Assembly: GCA_945865635.1 (NCBI GenBank)
Contig: CAMBEP010000034.1
Location: 1 to 51,545, forward strand
From: Candidatus Kuenenia stuttgartensis
GTDB lineage: Bacteria; Planctomycetota; Planctomycetia; Isosphaerales; Isosphaeraceae
Direction: 5' to 3'
DNA length: 51,545 bases
How positions within the stretch are numbered: the stretch's first letter is position 1; each line of letters opens with the position of its first letter. The notes under the pieces were generated by a model. It ran no database searches. It worked only from the letters and a program-made list of their open reading frames with translations, and was not told where the DNA came from. Of the stretch, positions 8,440-17,105 are shown piece by piece. The translations under genes were made by a program, and so were the position numbers.

Positions 8440-10248
8440 ATGGGCTTTGCTCCGAACCAGATCCGCAACTTTTCGATCATTGCGCACATTGACCACGGCA
8501 AGAGCACGTTGGCCGACAAGATTTTGCTTCACACTGGGGCGATTTCCCAGAGGGAGAGTCGGGACCAGTTGCTTGACGACATGGACCTGGAGCGTGAGCG
8601 TGGGATTACGATCAAGGCGAGGGCGGTGGCGATCAACTACACGCTAGACGGCAAGGATTACGAGCTGAACCTGATTGACACGCCTGGCCACGTCGATTTC
8701 AATTATGAAGTCAGTCGTTCGCTGGCGGCATGTGAGGGTGCAATCCTGCTGGTGGACGCCACGCAGGGTGTGCAGGCACAGACGGTGGCCAATGCGTATC
8801 TCGCGCTTGAGGGCGATTTGGCGATCGTGCCGTGTCTGAACAAGATTGACATGCAGGCATCGCGACCGGATGAGATTCGGGAAGAGATTTATAATACGCT
8901 TGGTTTCTCGCCCGACGAGGTGCTTTCGGTGAGTGCGAAGACGGGTCTTGGGGTGCCCGAGTTGCTCAAGGCTGTGATTGAGCGTGTGCCGGCACCATCA
9001 GGCAATGTCAACGGTCCGGTCCGGGCTTTGATTTTTGATTCGAAGTTTGACGAATATGTTGGTGTGGTTGCCTACATACGGGTGGTGGACGGCACGGTGC
9101 GCAAGGGGCAAAAATTTCGACTGATGGCGACGGGGCAGGATTACGAAATTCTTGGGATGGGGCAATTTCGGCCTCATGAGGTGGCGGTGGACCAGTTGAC
9201 GACGGGTCAATCGGGTTATCTGCATGCCAATATCAAGCGAATTTCTGATGTTCGTGTGGGCGACACGATTACGGATTATTATCATCCGACGGAAGAGCCT
9301 TTGCCGGGTTATCAGGAGCCCAAGCAGGTGGTTTATTGCGGACTTTTCCCGCAATCGTCGCACGAGTTTGAGGATTTGCGGCTGGCCCTCCAGAAGCTGG
9401 CGCTGAACGACTCAAGTTTCACATTTGAACCAGAAACTTCGGACGCCCTTGGATTTGGCTTCCGCTGCGGCTTTCTGGGGATGCTCCACATGGAGATTAT
9501 CCAGCAGAGGCTTGAGCGGGAAAATAATCTTGAGCTGGTCCAGACGGCGCCGAATGTGACCTATGAGATTCTGACCCGCAAGGGTGAGATTATGAGGGTT
9601 TCGAACCCGACACGTATTCCCGATGCCGGTGATATTGAGGAATTTCGCGAGCCGATTGCGAAGATCAATTTCATTATTACATCGGACTGCATCGGCGCGA
9701 TCATGCAGCTTTGTGAGGATCGGCGTGGTAAGTATATCAAGACGGAGTTCATCACGCCGAAGCGAGTGATTCTGACTTATGAGCTGCCTTTGGCTGAGAT
9801 GATTTACGATCTTCACGACAAGCTCAAGAGTGCGACTCGCGGGTTTGGGACGATGGATTATGAAGTGCTTTGTTATCGGGATGACGATCTGGTCAGGCTG
9901 GATGTGCTGGTGGCTGGCAGTCGGGTGGATGCACTTGCAATTGTGTGTCACAGGACTCAGTCCGAGCGTCGTGGTCGCAGGCTGGTCAAGAAGCTCAAGG
10001 CGGAGATCGGCCGCCATCAGTTTGAGATTGCAATTCAGGCCGCTATTGGGGGCAAGATCGTGGCCCGGGAGTCGATCTCGGCTCTGCGAAAAAATGTGAC
10101 GGCCAAGTGTTATGGTGGGGATATCAGCCGTAAACGCAAACTTCTGGAAAAGCAGAAGGAAGGCAAGAAGCGGATGAAGCAGGTGGGCAATGTGGAGATC
10201 AGCCAAGAGGCATTCCTCTCGATTCTTGATTCGGGTGACGACGAATGA
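8440..10248 (+). CDS. lepA: Elongation factor 4 (LepA), ribosome back-translocase GTPase
   Basis: LepA is a membrane-associated translational GTPase that acts on stalled or mis-translocated ribosomes. The G domain begins with IRNFSIIAHIDHGKSTLADK, and the effector (RERGITI), G3 (DTPGH) and G4 (NKID) elements are all present. Domains II, III, V and the LepA-specific C-terminal domain follow (ISALRKNVTAKCYGGDISRK). The ATG at 8440 gives 602 residues, the usual length, with the first motif seven residues in, as in other LepA proteins. An upstream GTG at 8380 would give a 20-residue extension not typical of the family. The last bases overlap the start of the signal peptidase gene by four, the same lepA-lepB arrangement as in many bacteria. 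Confidence 0.97.
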   Translation: MGFAPNQIRNFSIIAHIDHGKSTLADKILLHTGAISQRESRDQLLDDMDLERERGITIKARAVAINYTLDGKDYELNLIDTPGHVDFNYEVSRSLAACEGAILLVDATQGVQAQTVANAYLALEGDLAIVPCLNKIDMQASRPDEIREEIYNTLGFSPDEVLSVSAKTGLGVPELLKAVIERVPAPSGNVNGPVRALIFDSKFDEYVGVVAYIRVVDGTVRKGQKFRLMATGQDYEILGMGQFRPHEVAVDQLTTGQSGYLHANIKRISDVRVGDTITDYYHPTEEPLPGYQEPKQVVYCGLFPQSSHEFEDLRLALQKLALNDSSFTFEPETSDALGFGFRCGFLGMLHMEIIQQRLERENNLELVQTAPNVTYEILTRKGEIMRVSNPTRIPDAGDIEEFREPIAKINFIITSDCIGAIMQLCEDRRGKYIKTEFITPKRVILTYELPLAEMIYDLHDKLKSATRGFGTMDYEVLCYRDDDLVRLDVLVAGSRVDALAIVCHRTQSERRGRRLVKKLKAEIGRHQFEIAIQAAIGGKIVARESISALRKNVTAKCYGGDISRKRKLLEKQKEGKKRMKQVGNVEISQEAFLSILDSGDDE

Positions 10249-11630
10249 TTGCCGGGAACCACCGGCACTCCACCCCCGGGCGGGAGAGCGTCGTGGTGGT
10301 TCGCCTGCTGGTTTCCATCTTGATCGCTGGCCAGATTGGTCGCACATTTCTGGCAGAGCCGAGCCATATTCCGACCGGCTCGATGGCCCCGCACAGGCTG
10401 GGGCATCATCAGAAATGGGCTTGCCCGAACTGCAGGTTTCCGTTTGAGGTGGGTCTGCTTGCTGACCAGACTTTGCCAGTGAGTGTCTGCCCAAATTGTG
10501 CTTTGACCATGAAGGCCAGGGGTTCGTACGTTCTTGGCTTTGAAGGCGACCGGGTTTGGGTCGACAAGGCCACAATCGGCCTGAAACGGCCGGAACGCTG
10601 GCAGGAGGCGATCTTTTATTCGCCCGATGCCCCTCTGACTCCGCACCTTAAACGGGTGGCAGGCTTGCCAGGCGAATCGGTCCGGATTGATGGAGGCGAT
10701 CTTTACATCAACGGCCGGCGGACGATCAAGGGGGAGTTGGCCAGGAAAGCTTTGTCCGTAAAGGTTTATGATCAGGGCTATCCTGCCTTGGATGCGTCGA
10801 GATTTCCGCGATGGCGATTCAGGACCAGTTCAGGCGGGGCCAGTTGGTGGGGTATCGACGACCTTACTGGCAAACTTCAGAGGCGGCCACCTCTTAAGGA
10901 ATCGACTGTTGCGGACTTGGAATTTTGGGATTGGGCCGATTACCGGCACATTTCTCCGTCAAGTGGTGAATATGGACCCGTCACAGACTTTCTGGCATAT
11001 CAGGGGCGAGATCCGGGCGGTGAGCAGGAGGTGGGCGATCTTTGGTTCAGGGCTGACATCGGGCTCGGCCAATCAGAAAGACTGGCGCTGAGGCTGAGCA
11101 ATCGCGAAGTGGAAATCATGGTGGAAGTTGGGTTAAAATTGGTAAATCGTGAGCCTGCAAGTCCCCCGGGCGATGTCTGGATCAACGGCCAGAGGGTCTC
11201 AGCCGAATGGAAGCCGCTGACAAGCATCGATCAGGGCCGTGGCGAAGTGAATGTGGAGCTTTCGTGGGTGGATCATCAACTGGAATTTCGATTCAATGGG
11301 GGCTTGGTTTTTGCCCCTTTGAGTTTTGAGACGATTGAAGGCAGGCGTCCCGATTCAAACCTTCGCGATTCTCCGGCAGGCCTGGGAGTAAAGGGCGGGG
11401 GCTCCAGAATTCGGAATTTTCAGATTTTCAGGGATAACTTTATTACCAATCGGCTGGCGAGCGAGCCGGTGATTGGTTTTGGCGTGCGTCAGCCGGTGGA
11501 ATTGCCAGCGGATGGCTATTTTGTATTGGGCGACAACAGCGGCTTCAGCGTGGATTCACGATTCTGGAAGAATGGCCCTGTTGTTCCATGGAGAGCCTTG
11601 ATTGGCCGCCCGATAGGCCAGGGCCGCTGA
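10245..11630 (+). CDS. lepB: Signal peptidase I, enlarged, with a putative zinc-ribbon insert
   Basis: This S26 serine protease cleaves signal peptides of exported proteins at the outer face of the membrane. An N-terminal membrane segment (about 16-36) is followed by the catalytic serine in IPTGSM (Ser46), the catalytic lysine in LKRVAGLPGE (Lys136), and the late family box LGDNSGFSVDSR (about 428-439). Two insertions make it 461 residues long. One is a CPNC...CPNC pair (Cys60, 63, 82, 85) between the serine and lysine boxes that looks like a zinc ribbon. The other is a ~240-residue mostly beta-strand stretch (about 165-410) before the last box. ATGA overlap with lepA implies translational coupling. 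Identity is firm; the role of the insertions is unknown. Confidence 0.92.
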   Translation: MIAGNHRHSTPGRESVVVVRLLVSILIAGQIGRTFLAEPSHIPTGSMAPHRLGHHQKWACPNCRFPFEVGLLADQTLPVSVCPNCALTMKARGSYVLGFEGDRVWVDKATIGLKRPERWQEAIFYSPDAPLTPHLKRVAGLPGESVRIDGGDLYINGRRTIKGELARKALSVKVYDQGYPALDASRFPRWRFRTSSGGASWWGIDDLTGKLQRRPPLKESTVADLEFWDWADYRHISPSSGEYGPVTDFLAYQGRDPGGEQEVGDLWFRADIGLGQSERLALRLSNREVEIMVEVGLKLVNREPASPPGDVWINGQRVSAEWKPLTSIDQGRGEVNVELSWVDHQLEFRFNGGLVFAPLSFETIEGRRPDSNLRDSPAGLGVKGGGSRIRNFQIFRDNFITNRLASEPVIGFGVRQPVELPADGYFVLGDNSGFSVDSRFWKNGPVVPWRALIGRPIGQGR

Positions 11631-11712
11631 GTCTTAAGCCAATTTAAGAGGGTGGTTTTGTTGGGTCTTCCAATGGATCAAAAAGCAGAGAGGGTGGGGG
11701 CTGGTCCGTGAA

Positions 11713-13161
11713 TCAGACGATCAGATGTCCAATGAAAAACAGGCCGGCAGCAAGCGAGACGCTGGCAGGCAGGGTGAGTAGCCATGCGAGGCCGATTCTC
11801 TTGAGAGTGGCAGGCTGAACACCTGACTTGTTGGCGACCATGGTTCCTGCAATTCCAGAGGAGAGCACCTGAGTGGTGCTGACGGGCATGTGCAAGAGAT
11901 CGGCGGCGGCGATGGTCAGGGCGGCCACGAGTTCGGCGGAGGCACCCTGTCCGTAAGTCAGGTGGGTCTTGCCGATTTTTTCGGCGATGGTGATGACGAT
12001 CCGCTCATAGCCGATCGTGGTTCCTATGCCCAAGGCAAGTGCGACACCGATGACAACCCAGAACGGGACATATTCCAGAGCCTGCGAGAAGTTGCGGAGC
12101 GGGCCCGAGAGCCGGCTGGTCAATTCAGGCTCAAGATTGAGCTTTTGGATGATTTGGCGGCTCTCAAAAATGGATTGGCGGAGAATCCATCTCTGGTTTT
12201 CGGGGATCTCTGAAAAATTGCTTTTGTTGGCCAGTTGTGCAGCGATCTGATCAAGCTCGGTCTTCAGGCGTGGGTTTTGATCAAAGTGGTGTTTTGGGAG
12301 GTTCTGGAGAATAAACTCGGCCCCAGCCTTGACATCGATGGCCTTGCCGGGGTTATTCAGATCCAGGGCATAATAAGCAGGCATGAAGCCAATCAGAACA
12401 AGCAGGATCAGGCCCATGCCTTTCTGGCCGTCGTTGGAACCGTGGGCGAAACTGACGGCCCCGCAGGTGGCGATGAGGATTCGTCGAATCCATCCGGGCG
12501 GCTTGTGGTGGCCTTCGGGCGGTGTGAAGAGTTTTTCGTCGCGGATCAGGAATTTCATGGCCAAAAGGGTCATGAATGAGAGGGCGAAGCCGATCACTGG
12601 GGAAATCAGGAGCGACAGGCCCACGTCAACGGACTTTGACCAATTCACGCCGGAGAGGTTTCCCTTTGTGAGAAGGCTATTGGCGAGACCTACGCCCAGA
12701 ATGGACCCGATCAGGGTGTGAGAGCTACTGACGGGCAGGCCGATGCTCCAGGTGGCGAGATTCCAGATCACACCGGCCAGGAGGAGCGAGATCACCATGA
12801 CGAGCGCCTTGCCCGAACTTTCGTCGATCAGAACATCGACAGGCAGGAGATTGACGATGCTGAAGGCCACGGCGGTTCCGCCCAGGAGTACGCCAAGGAA
12901 ATTGCAGAACCCGGAAAAGAGAACAGCAGTCATGGGCTTGAGCGAATTTGTATAAATCACGGTTGTGACAGCATTTGCCGTGTCGTGAAACCCATTGATG
13001 AATTCGAACCCGAACGCCACGATCAAGGCGAGCAACAAGAATAAAAGTGTGATCGATGGCAGATCACCCACAGCTTGCCAGAAGGGCGAATTGAACATGA
13101 GGCGATTGCTCGTAAAGAAATCGGGATGGATCAAGAGACGCTTAATTCTTGACCTGAGCAT
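11713..13161 (-). CDS. pit: Inorganic phosphate transporter, PiT family
   Basis: This polytopic membrane protein is likely a low-affinity phosphate (metal-phosphate):cation symporter. The N-terminal PHO-4 signature FINGFHDTANAV and its second copy FAHGSNDGQKGMG are both visible. The C-terminal membrane half contains PVSTTQVLSSGIAGTM, also typical. A hydrophilic loop with a charged helical stretch (roughly residues 275-370) separates the halves, as in other PiT proteins. The frame is open from a TTG at 13191; I chose the ATG at 13161 (482 residues), and an ATG at 13098 is also possible. No pho regulon genes or PhoU-like partner are adjacent. Confidence 0.93.
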   Translation of the reverse strand: MLRSRIKRLLIHPDFFTSNRLMFNSPFWQAVGDLPSITLLFLLLALIVAFGFEFINGFHDTANAVTTVIYTNSLKPMTAVLFSGFCNFLGVLLGGTAVAFSIVNLLPVDVLIDESSGKALVMVISLLLAGVIWNLATWSIGLPVSSSHTLIGSILGVGLANSLLTKGNLSGVNWSKSVDVGLSLLISPVIGFALSFMTLLAMKFLIRDEKLFTPPEGHHKPPGWIRRILIATCGAVSFAHGSNDGQKGMGLILLVLIGFMPAYYALDLNNPGKAIDVKAGAEFILQNLPKHHFDQNPRLKTELDQIAAQLANKSNFSEIPENQRWILRQSIFESRQIIQKLNLEPELTSRLSGPLRNFSQALEYVPFWVVIGVALALGIGTTIGYERIVITIAEKIGKTHLTYGQGASAELVAALTIAAADLLHMPVSTTQVLSSGIAGTMVANKSGVQPATLKRIGLAWLLTLPASVSLAAGLFFIGHLIV

Positions 13162-13243
13162 TATTAGAGCCACCAAGAGGAGTGTGGTCAAGCGGTTTTT
13201 CTGACGATGGGCTGATGGCCTGCTGATGGTCCCAAAATGCAGA

Positions 13244-14887
13244 TTATTGCGGCTTTTGGATTTGGTCGAAATAGTTGCGTACGTTCTTTTGGAGACGGCG
13301 GGGAATGCGCTGCTGGATCAGGGCATCGGCCGCAGCCGATTCCGCAACGGCCTGTTGCAGGTCGCCGCCTTCGATCAGACTTTTTCCCTTGGGCTGTTCG
13401 CCCGGCTGACCGAAGCCTTTGAGTTGATATTTACCTTTGCCCAGTTCGGCCTTGACTCGGGTGTCGTAGGACGAGGTCTTGTCCGGAGCCTCGGCCCGAT
13501 CGCCCTGGCCACGGCCGCGATTGAGGCCCATCCCGTTCTGCCCGTCCCTCATCATGTCGCCAAGGGAATTGCCTTGGCCCAGGGCGTCGCCAAGCTGGTT
13601 GGAGTCGGCACCCTCCTGCGACATTCCGTCCTTGGCCTGCTGCAAGTCGGCCAGGGCTTCGTCGAGCTGTTGCATGTCCGACATCTGTTGGGCCATCTGC
13701 TTCAACTGGTCCTGCGCCTGTTTCAGGTTGTCGCCCGCCTTCTGCATGTTGCCGTCCTTCATGGCCTGCTGGGCTTGTTGCATTTGCTTGGCCAATTCCT
13801 GGATCTGCTTCATGTTGGCGGCCTGCTGATTGAGCTTGGCCATTTCTTCCTGATATTGCTGCTTGGTCAGGCCTCCATTTTTGAGGGCTTCATCGAGCTG
13901 CTTTTTCTTTTCTTCCTGGCTGGCCATTTTTTCAAGTTGTTTGGCCATTTCGCCAAGCTGCTGTTGCAACTGTTTCTTTTCCTGGTCTGTCAGTTTGCCG
14001 TCCTGAGCCTTTTCAGCAAGTGATTTCAGCTCGCTGGCTGCCTCTTCGAATTTGCCTTTTGCAAGTTCCTTGGCAAAATCGTCGGCAGGGCCGTCGCTGG
14101 CCATGGACTTCATCTGCTGCAATTGCGAAGCCATTTTCTCAGTGGAACCGACTTGTTTCTGACGGTCCTTGACGGCATCGGAAAGCTGGTTGAGGGCGGC
14201 CAGTGCCTCTGATTTTTCGGCAGGTGGCGATTTGGCGAGATCCTCAGTGGCCTTCTGCAATTCGGCCATCAATTCGGCTGTCGGGGCCGAGACCTTCTCG
14301 GATTGGGCCTTGCGCTGCTGAGCAATTTTTTTGGCCAGCAAATCAGCCTTTTTGGAGACATTTTCGTCGACCAAAGCTGCTCTGGATCGCACTTGGGCCC
14401 GACTGCCCACATAGGCTGGGAGCATGACCACCAGCGATGCCACAAGCAGCGGGATGATTGGCATCCAAAGGCGCCGGGGCCGCCTGATGGCCAGGCCTGC
14501 CGCGATTTCGATCGTCTCCAGAGCCTTATCCGTTTCGGCCACAAGGCATTGGCCAGCCGGCGATTGAGAGATTGCTTCCGGCAGGTTTACGACGCTGCTG
14601 ATCCGGTCCTTCAAACCAAACGCAGAATCGACCATGGTGGCGGTGCGAAGTCGGTCCGGGCGCCTCAGAATTGCAATCAGGCTTGCGGTAATCAATCCGC
14701 CCAGAAGTGCCAAAGCCAAGAGCTTATCAGGTGATAGAGCCATCTGTTCAGGCCAGATTCTGGTTGCCCCGATTGCGATCACCGCCAATGACAGCCACAC
14801 GGTGGAGCACCAAACCAAATGATTCAGCCAGGATTGACCAACAATTCGGCGCTGGGCCCGGCTCAGGATCCTGTCCAAGGGTGTCAT
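13244..14887 (-). CDS. Membrane protein with long Gln/Lys-rich coiled coil, unknown function
   Basis: The 547-residue protein has a pair of membrane segments near residues 25-73 and a third near 140-160. A very long helical region (about 170-420) rich in Gln, Lys, Met, Ala and Glu, with repeats such as QQLGEMAKQLEKMASQEEKK, is a predicted coiled coil. The tail (about 420-547) is Gly/Gln-rich and polar. The layout resembles the DUF4175-type membrane proteins found near von Willebrand-domain and MoxR gene clusters in several phyla, but I cannot prove that from sequence and no such cluster is here. AGGAG precedes the ATG at a sensible distance. It sits between the aminotransferase and PiT genes, all on the minus strand. 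Confidence 0.8.
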   Translation of the reverse strand: MTPLDRILSRAQRRIVGQSWLNHLVWCSTVWLSLAVIAIGATRIWPEQMALSPDKLLALALLGGLITASLIAILRRPDRLRTATMVDSAFGLKDRISSVVNLPEAISQSPAGQCLVAETDKALETIEIAAGLAIRRPRRLWMPIIPLLVASLVVMLPAYVGSRAQVRSRAALVDENVSKKADLLAKKIAQQRKAQSEKVSAPTAELMAELQKATEDLAKSPPAEKSEALAALNQLSDAVKDRQKQVGSTEKMASQLQQMKSMASDGPADDFAKELAKGKFEEAASELKSLAEKAQDGKLTDQEKKQLQQQLGEMAKQLEKMASQEEKKKQLDEALKNGGLTKQQYQEEMAKLNQQAANMKQIQELAKQMQQAQQAMKDGNMQKAGDNLKQAQDQLKQMAQQMSDMQQLDEALADLQQAKDGMSQEGADSNQLGDALGQGNSLGDMMRDGQNGMGLNRGRGQGDRAEAPDKTSSYDTRVKAELGKGKYQLKGFGQPGEQPKGKSLIEGGDLQQAVAESAAADALIQQRIPRRLQKNVRNYFDQIQKPQ

Positions 14888-14964
14888 GGCGAAATGCTCC
14901 TGATTTCATGGTTTGACTGGCGGTCAAAAAGAACTCGACAAATCCCATTCCCCAAGCAGGCCGG

Positions 14965-15010
14965 CCCGGGAGGGGCTTGTTGTTGTTTCAACTTCGGCCA
15001 TACTCCCGGG
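14965..15010 (-). terminator. Possible terminator hairpin after the aminotransferase gene
   Basis: CCCGGGAG (14965-14972) is complementary to CTCCCGGG (15003-15010) across a ~30-base loop, just beyond the minus-strand stop at 15024. There is no T-run, so it is a weak candidate only. Confidence 0.3.
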
Positions 15011-15023
15011 GGTTAGGCAGAAA

Positions 15024-16217
15024 TCAGCCGCGGGCAGAGGTGTAAATGCTGTCGGCAGCGGCAACAGCGGCACCTTCAGACTTCACCGCGCCGAGGTCTC
15101 TGAGGCTTGTTTCCAGAGCCCCCAGGACCAGCCTGACATTTTCGGGGCAAGAGCCGTGTCCCATGAGGCCGATGCGCCAGGCTTTGCCCTTGACGGGGCC
15201 AAGGCCACCGCCAATTTCAATGCCCCATTCGGCGAGCAGGCGGCGGCGTACGGTCATGTCGTCGACACCGTCGGGGATAACAACGCAATTGAGCTGGGGC
15301 AGTCGATGGCCTTGCTGAGTGAAATATTTCATTCCAAGCGCGTCAATTCCAGCGGCAAGGGCCTGATGATTCAGGAGATGGCGGGCATGGCGGGCTTCCA
15401 GGCCTTCTTCAAGAACCATTCCGAGGGCTTCAAAAATCGCGTAATTCATGCTGATTGGGGCCGTGTGGTGATAGAACCGGTCGGAACCCCAATATTTTTC
15501 GATCATGGTGAGGTCCAGATACCAGCTTTGGACCTTGGTTTTCCGGGCCTTGATTTTGGCCATCGCCCGCTCTCCAAACGAAGCCGGGGCCAGGCCAGGC
15601 GGGCATGAAAGGCATTTTTGGGTGCCGGAATAGACGGCATCAATATCCCATCCGTCAATTTCCACCGGGACTCCGGCAAGGCTTGTCACGGTGTCGATTG
15701 CAATCATGGCGCCGTTTTCGTGGGCAATCCGGGCGATTTCCTCGACGGGCTGCCAGGCCCCGGTGGAGGTTTCCGCATGAACAATTCCGACCAGGGCAGG
15801 GTGGTGGAGCTTGATGGCCAATTCCACCTCCTCGGGGGTAAAGACTTGCCCATACGGCCGATCGATCCGGATTACCTGCGCACCGGCACGTTCCGCCACA
15901 TCGCACATACGCTCGCCGAAAACTCCATTGACACAAACCAGCATCTTATCGCCAGGCTCAATCAGGTTGACAACCACGGCTTCCATTCCGGCAGAGCCCG
16001 TTCCCGATACGGCCAGAGTCAGCCTGTTCGAAGTTTTGAAGACTTGCCTCAGCCGTTCTTGTGTCTGATCCATAAGCTTGACGAATTCAGGGTCCAGGTG
16101 CCCATAAAGCGGCAGGCTCATGGCGGCCAGCACCCTTGGGGGAACTGGGCTGGGGCCAGGTCCCATCAGGACACGGTTTTGGACAGTCAATTCTGGAACG
16201 GGCTTGGTTTGGCTCAT
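15024..16217 (-). CDS. Class V aminotransferase, alanine/serine-glyoxylate type
   Basis: This PLP enzyme of fold type I probably transfers an amino group from alanine or serine to glyoxylate. It starts with the family pattern VLMGPGPSPVPPRVL and has AVSGTGSAGMEA for phosphate binding. The cofactor Asp is in AIDTVTSLAG (about Asp175), and the Schiff-base lysine is in YSGTQKCLSCPPG (Lys201). At 397 residues it matches the family length. The frame is open to 16310, but MSQTKPVPEL at 16217 aligns best with known starts. Purine-catabolic ureidoglycine-glyoxylate aminotransferases share this architecture, so substrate is uncertain; no purine genes are adjacent. Confidence 0.9.
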   Translation of the reverse strand: MSQTKPVPELTVQNRVLMGPGPSPVPPRVLAAMSLPLYGHLDPEFVKLMDQTQERLRQVFKTSNRLTLAVSGTGSAGMEAVVVNLIEPGDKMLVCVNGVFGERMCDVAERAGAQVIRIDRPYGQVFTPEEVELAIKLHHPALVGIVHAETSTGAWQPVEEIARIAHENGAMIAIDTVTSLAGVPVEIDGWDIDAVYSGTQKCLSCPPGLAPASFGERAMAKIKARKTKVQSWYLDLTMIEKYWGSDRFYHHTAPISMNYAIFEALGMVLEEGLEARHARHLLNHQALAAGIDALGMKYFTQQGHRLPQLNCVVIPDGVDDMTVRRRLLAEWGIEIGGGLGPVKGKAWRIGLMGHGSCPENVRLVLGALETSLRDLGAVKSEGAAVAAADSIYTSARG

Positions 16218-16418
16218 GATTTCGGTTTCCAGGGTCTGTTCAAAAAGGGCCATCAGGAATGGTAAGGCAGGCTTGGTGTTTCCCTTGAAACCGACTGGCC
16301 AGCGTATCAATGGGTTTGATTTTAGTCCAAATCGTTTTGAGAGGCTAGGTGTAAGCCCGTGGGATTCGTTTAAAAATGACTGCCCGTGGCGAGCATGAGA
16401 TACAGATTTCGTCGGTTT

Positions 16419-16982
16419 TCAAGGCTCCAAGTCAAATTCTTTGACCATGGTGCTGATGGCCTTGAAATGGCGATGCCCGGCGGTCGCAATCCATTCAAAG
16501 AGCAGAGCTTCGGTGGTGGTCGGGATGGCGCCGGCCTGGGTCAGCCTGATCAGTGCGGTGTCGTGGTCAGCCTGTTTGCGGGCGGCGACGGCGTCGGTCG
16601 GAATGATGACCGAGAGGCCCATTTCCAGCAGGTCCAGAGCGGTCTGGGCGATGCAGACATGGGTCTCAATGCCGATCAAAACGATGGTCCGGTTGTAGTC
16701 GAGCCATTGTTTTACAGGATCCGGGCCGATCGCGCTAAAGGTCATCTTGGAAATCGGTTCAGAGCTTAGAAGTGAGGCAACCGGCCCGATCATTGGCCCG
16801 AGGCCTTTGGGGTATTGGACGGTAGCCATCTGGGGGATTTCCAGAAGGGCCGAGGCTGTGATCAGGCGGATTGAGTTGGCCTCAACAGTTCGCCTGTGGG
16901 GAATGACAGGCATGAGCCGCTCTTGAAGATCCACAATCAGGAGTTGGACGGATGCGGCCTCAAGCCGTTTTCTTGGATGCAT
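16419..16982 (-). CDS. Isochorismatase-fold cysteine hydrolase
   Basis: The 187-residue protein belongs to the isochorismatase/nicotinamidase superfamily. The presumed catalytic triad is visible as Asp18 in LLIVDLQERL, Lys79 in SKMTFSA and Cys110 in GIETHVCIAQTALDLL. Residues 104-119 are the family's most recognisable block. Members hydrolyse small amides such as nicotinamide or N-carbamoyl compounds, or isochorismate, and short stand-alone members like this one (YcaC-like) mostly have unknown substrates. It is separated by about 200 bases from the aminotransferase, transcribed in the same direction and upstream of it. No ribosome site is obvious before the ATG. Confidence 0.9.
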   Translation of the reverse strand: MHPRKRLEAASVQLLIVDLQERLMPVIPHRRTVEANSIRLITASALLEIPQMATVQYPKGLGPMIGPVASLLSSEPISKMTFSAIGPDPVKQWLDYNRTIVLIGIETHVCIAQTALDLLEMGLSVIIPTDAVAARKQADHDTALIRLTQAGAIPTTTEALLFEWIATAGHRHFKAISTMVKEFDLEP

Positions 16983-17105
16983 ATAAAAAGTTTTTCAGAA
17001 TGAGAGTAGTGGCATGGGTTTAGGGGCACATGGGACGTGAAACTGAAAATGGCAGGGGCTGGAGTAGTTTAAGTTCCAGACGGTTTTGTTAGAATAACAC
17101 ATATT

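Noticed and set aside
9412..10575. Minus-strand open frame of 387 residues across lepA and lepB
   Set aside because: Antisense to two firmly identified genes; composition is unlike a real protein and no domain was seen.
13226..14023. Plus-strand Leu-rich open frame (265 residues) resembling a membrane protein
   Set aside because: It is the complement of the Gln/Lys coiled-coil region (CAG/AAG codons read as CTG/CTT), which creates artificial Leu runs.
14913..15608. Plus-strand open frame of 231 residues
   Set aside because: Antisense to the class V aminotransferase, with no ribosome site or recognisable motif.
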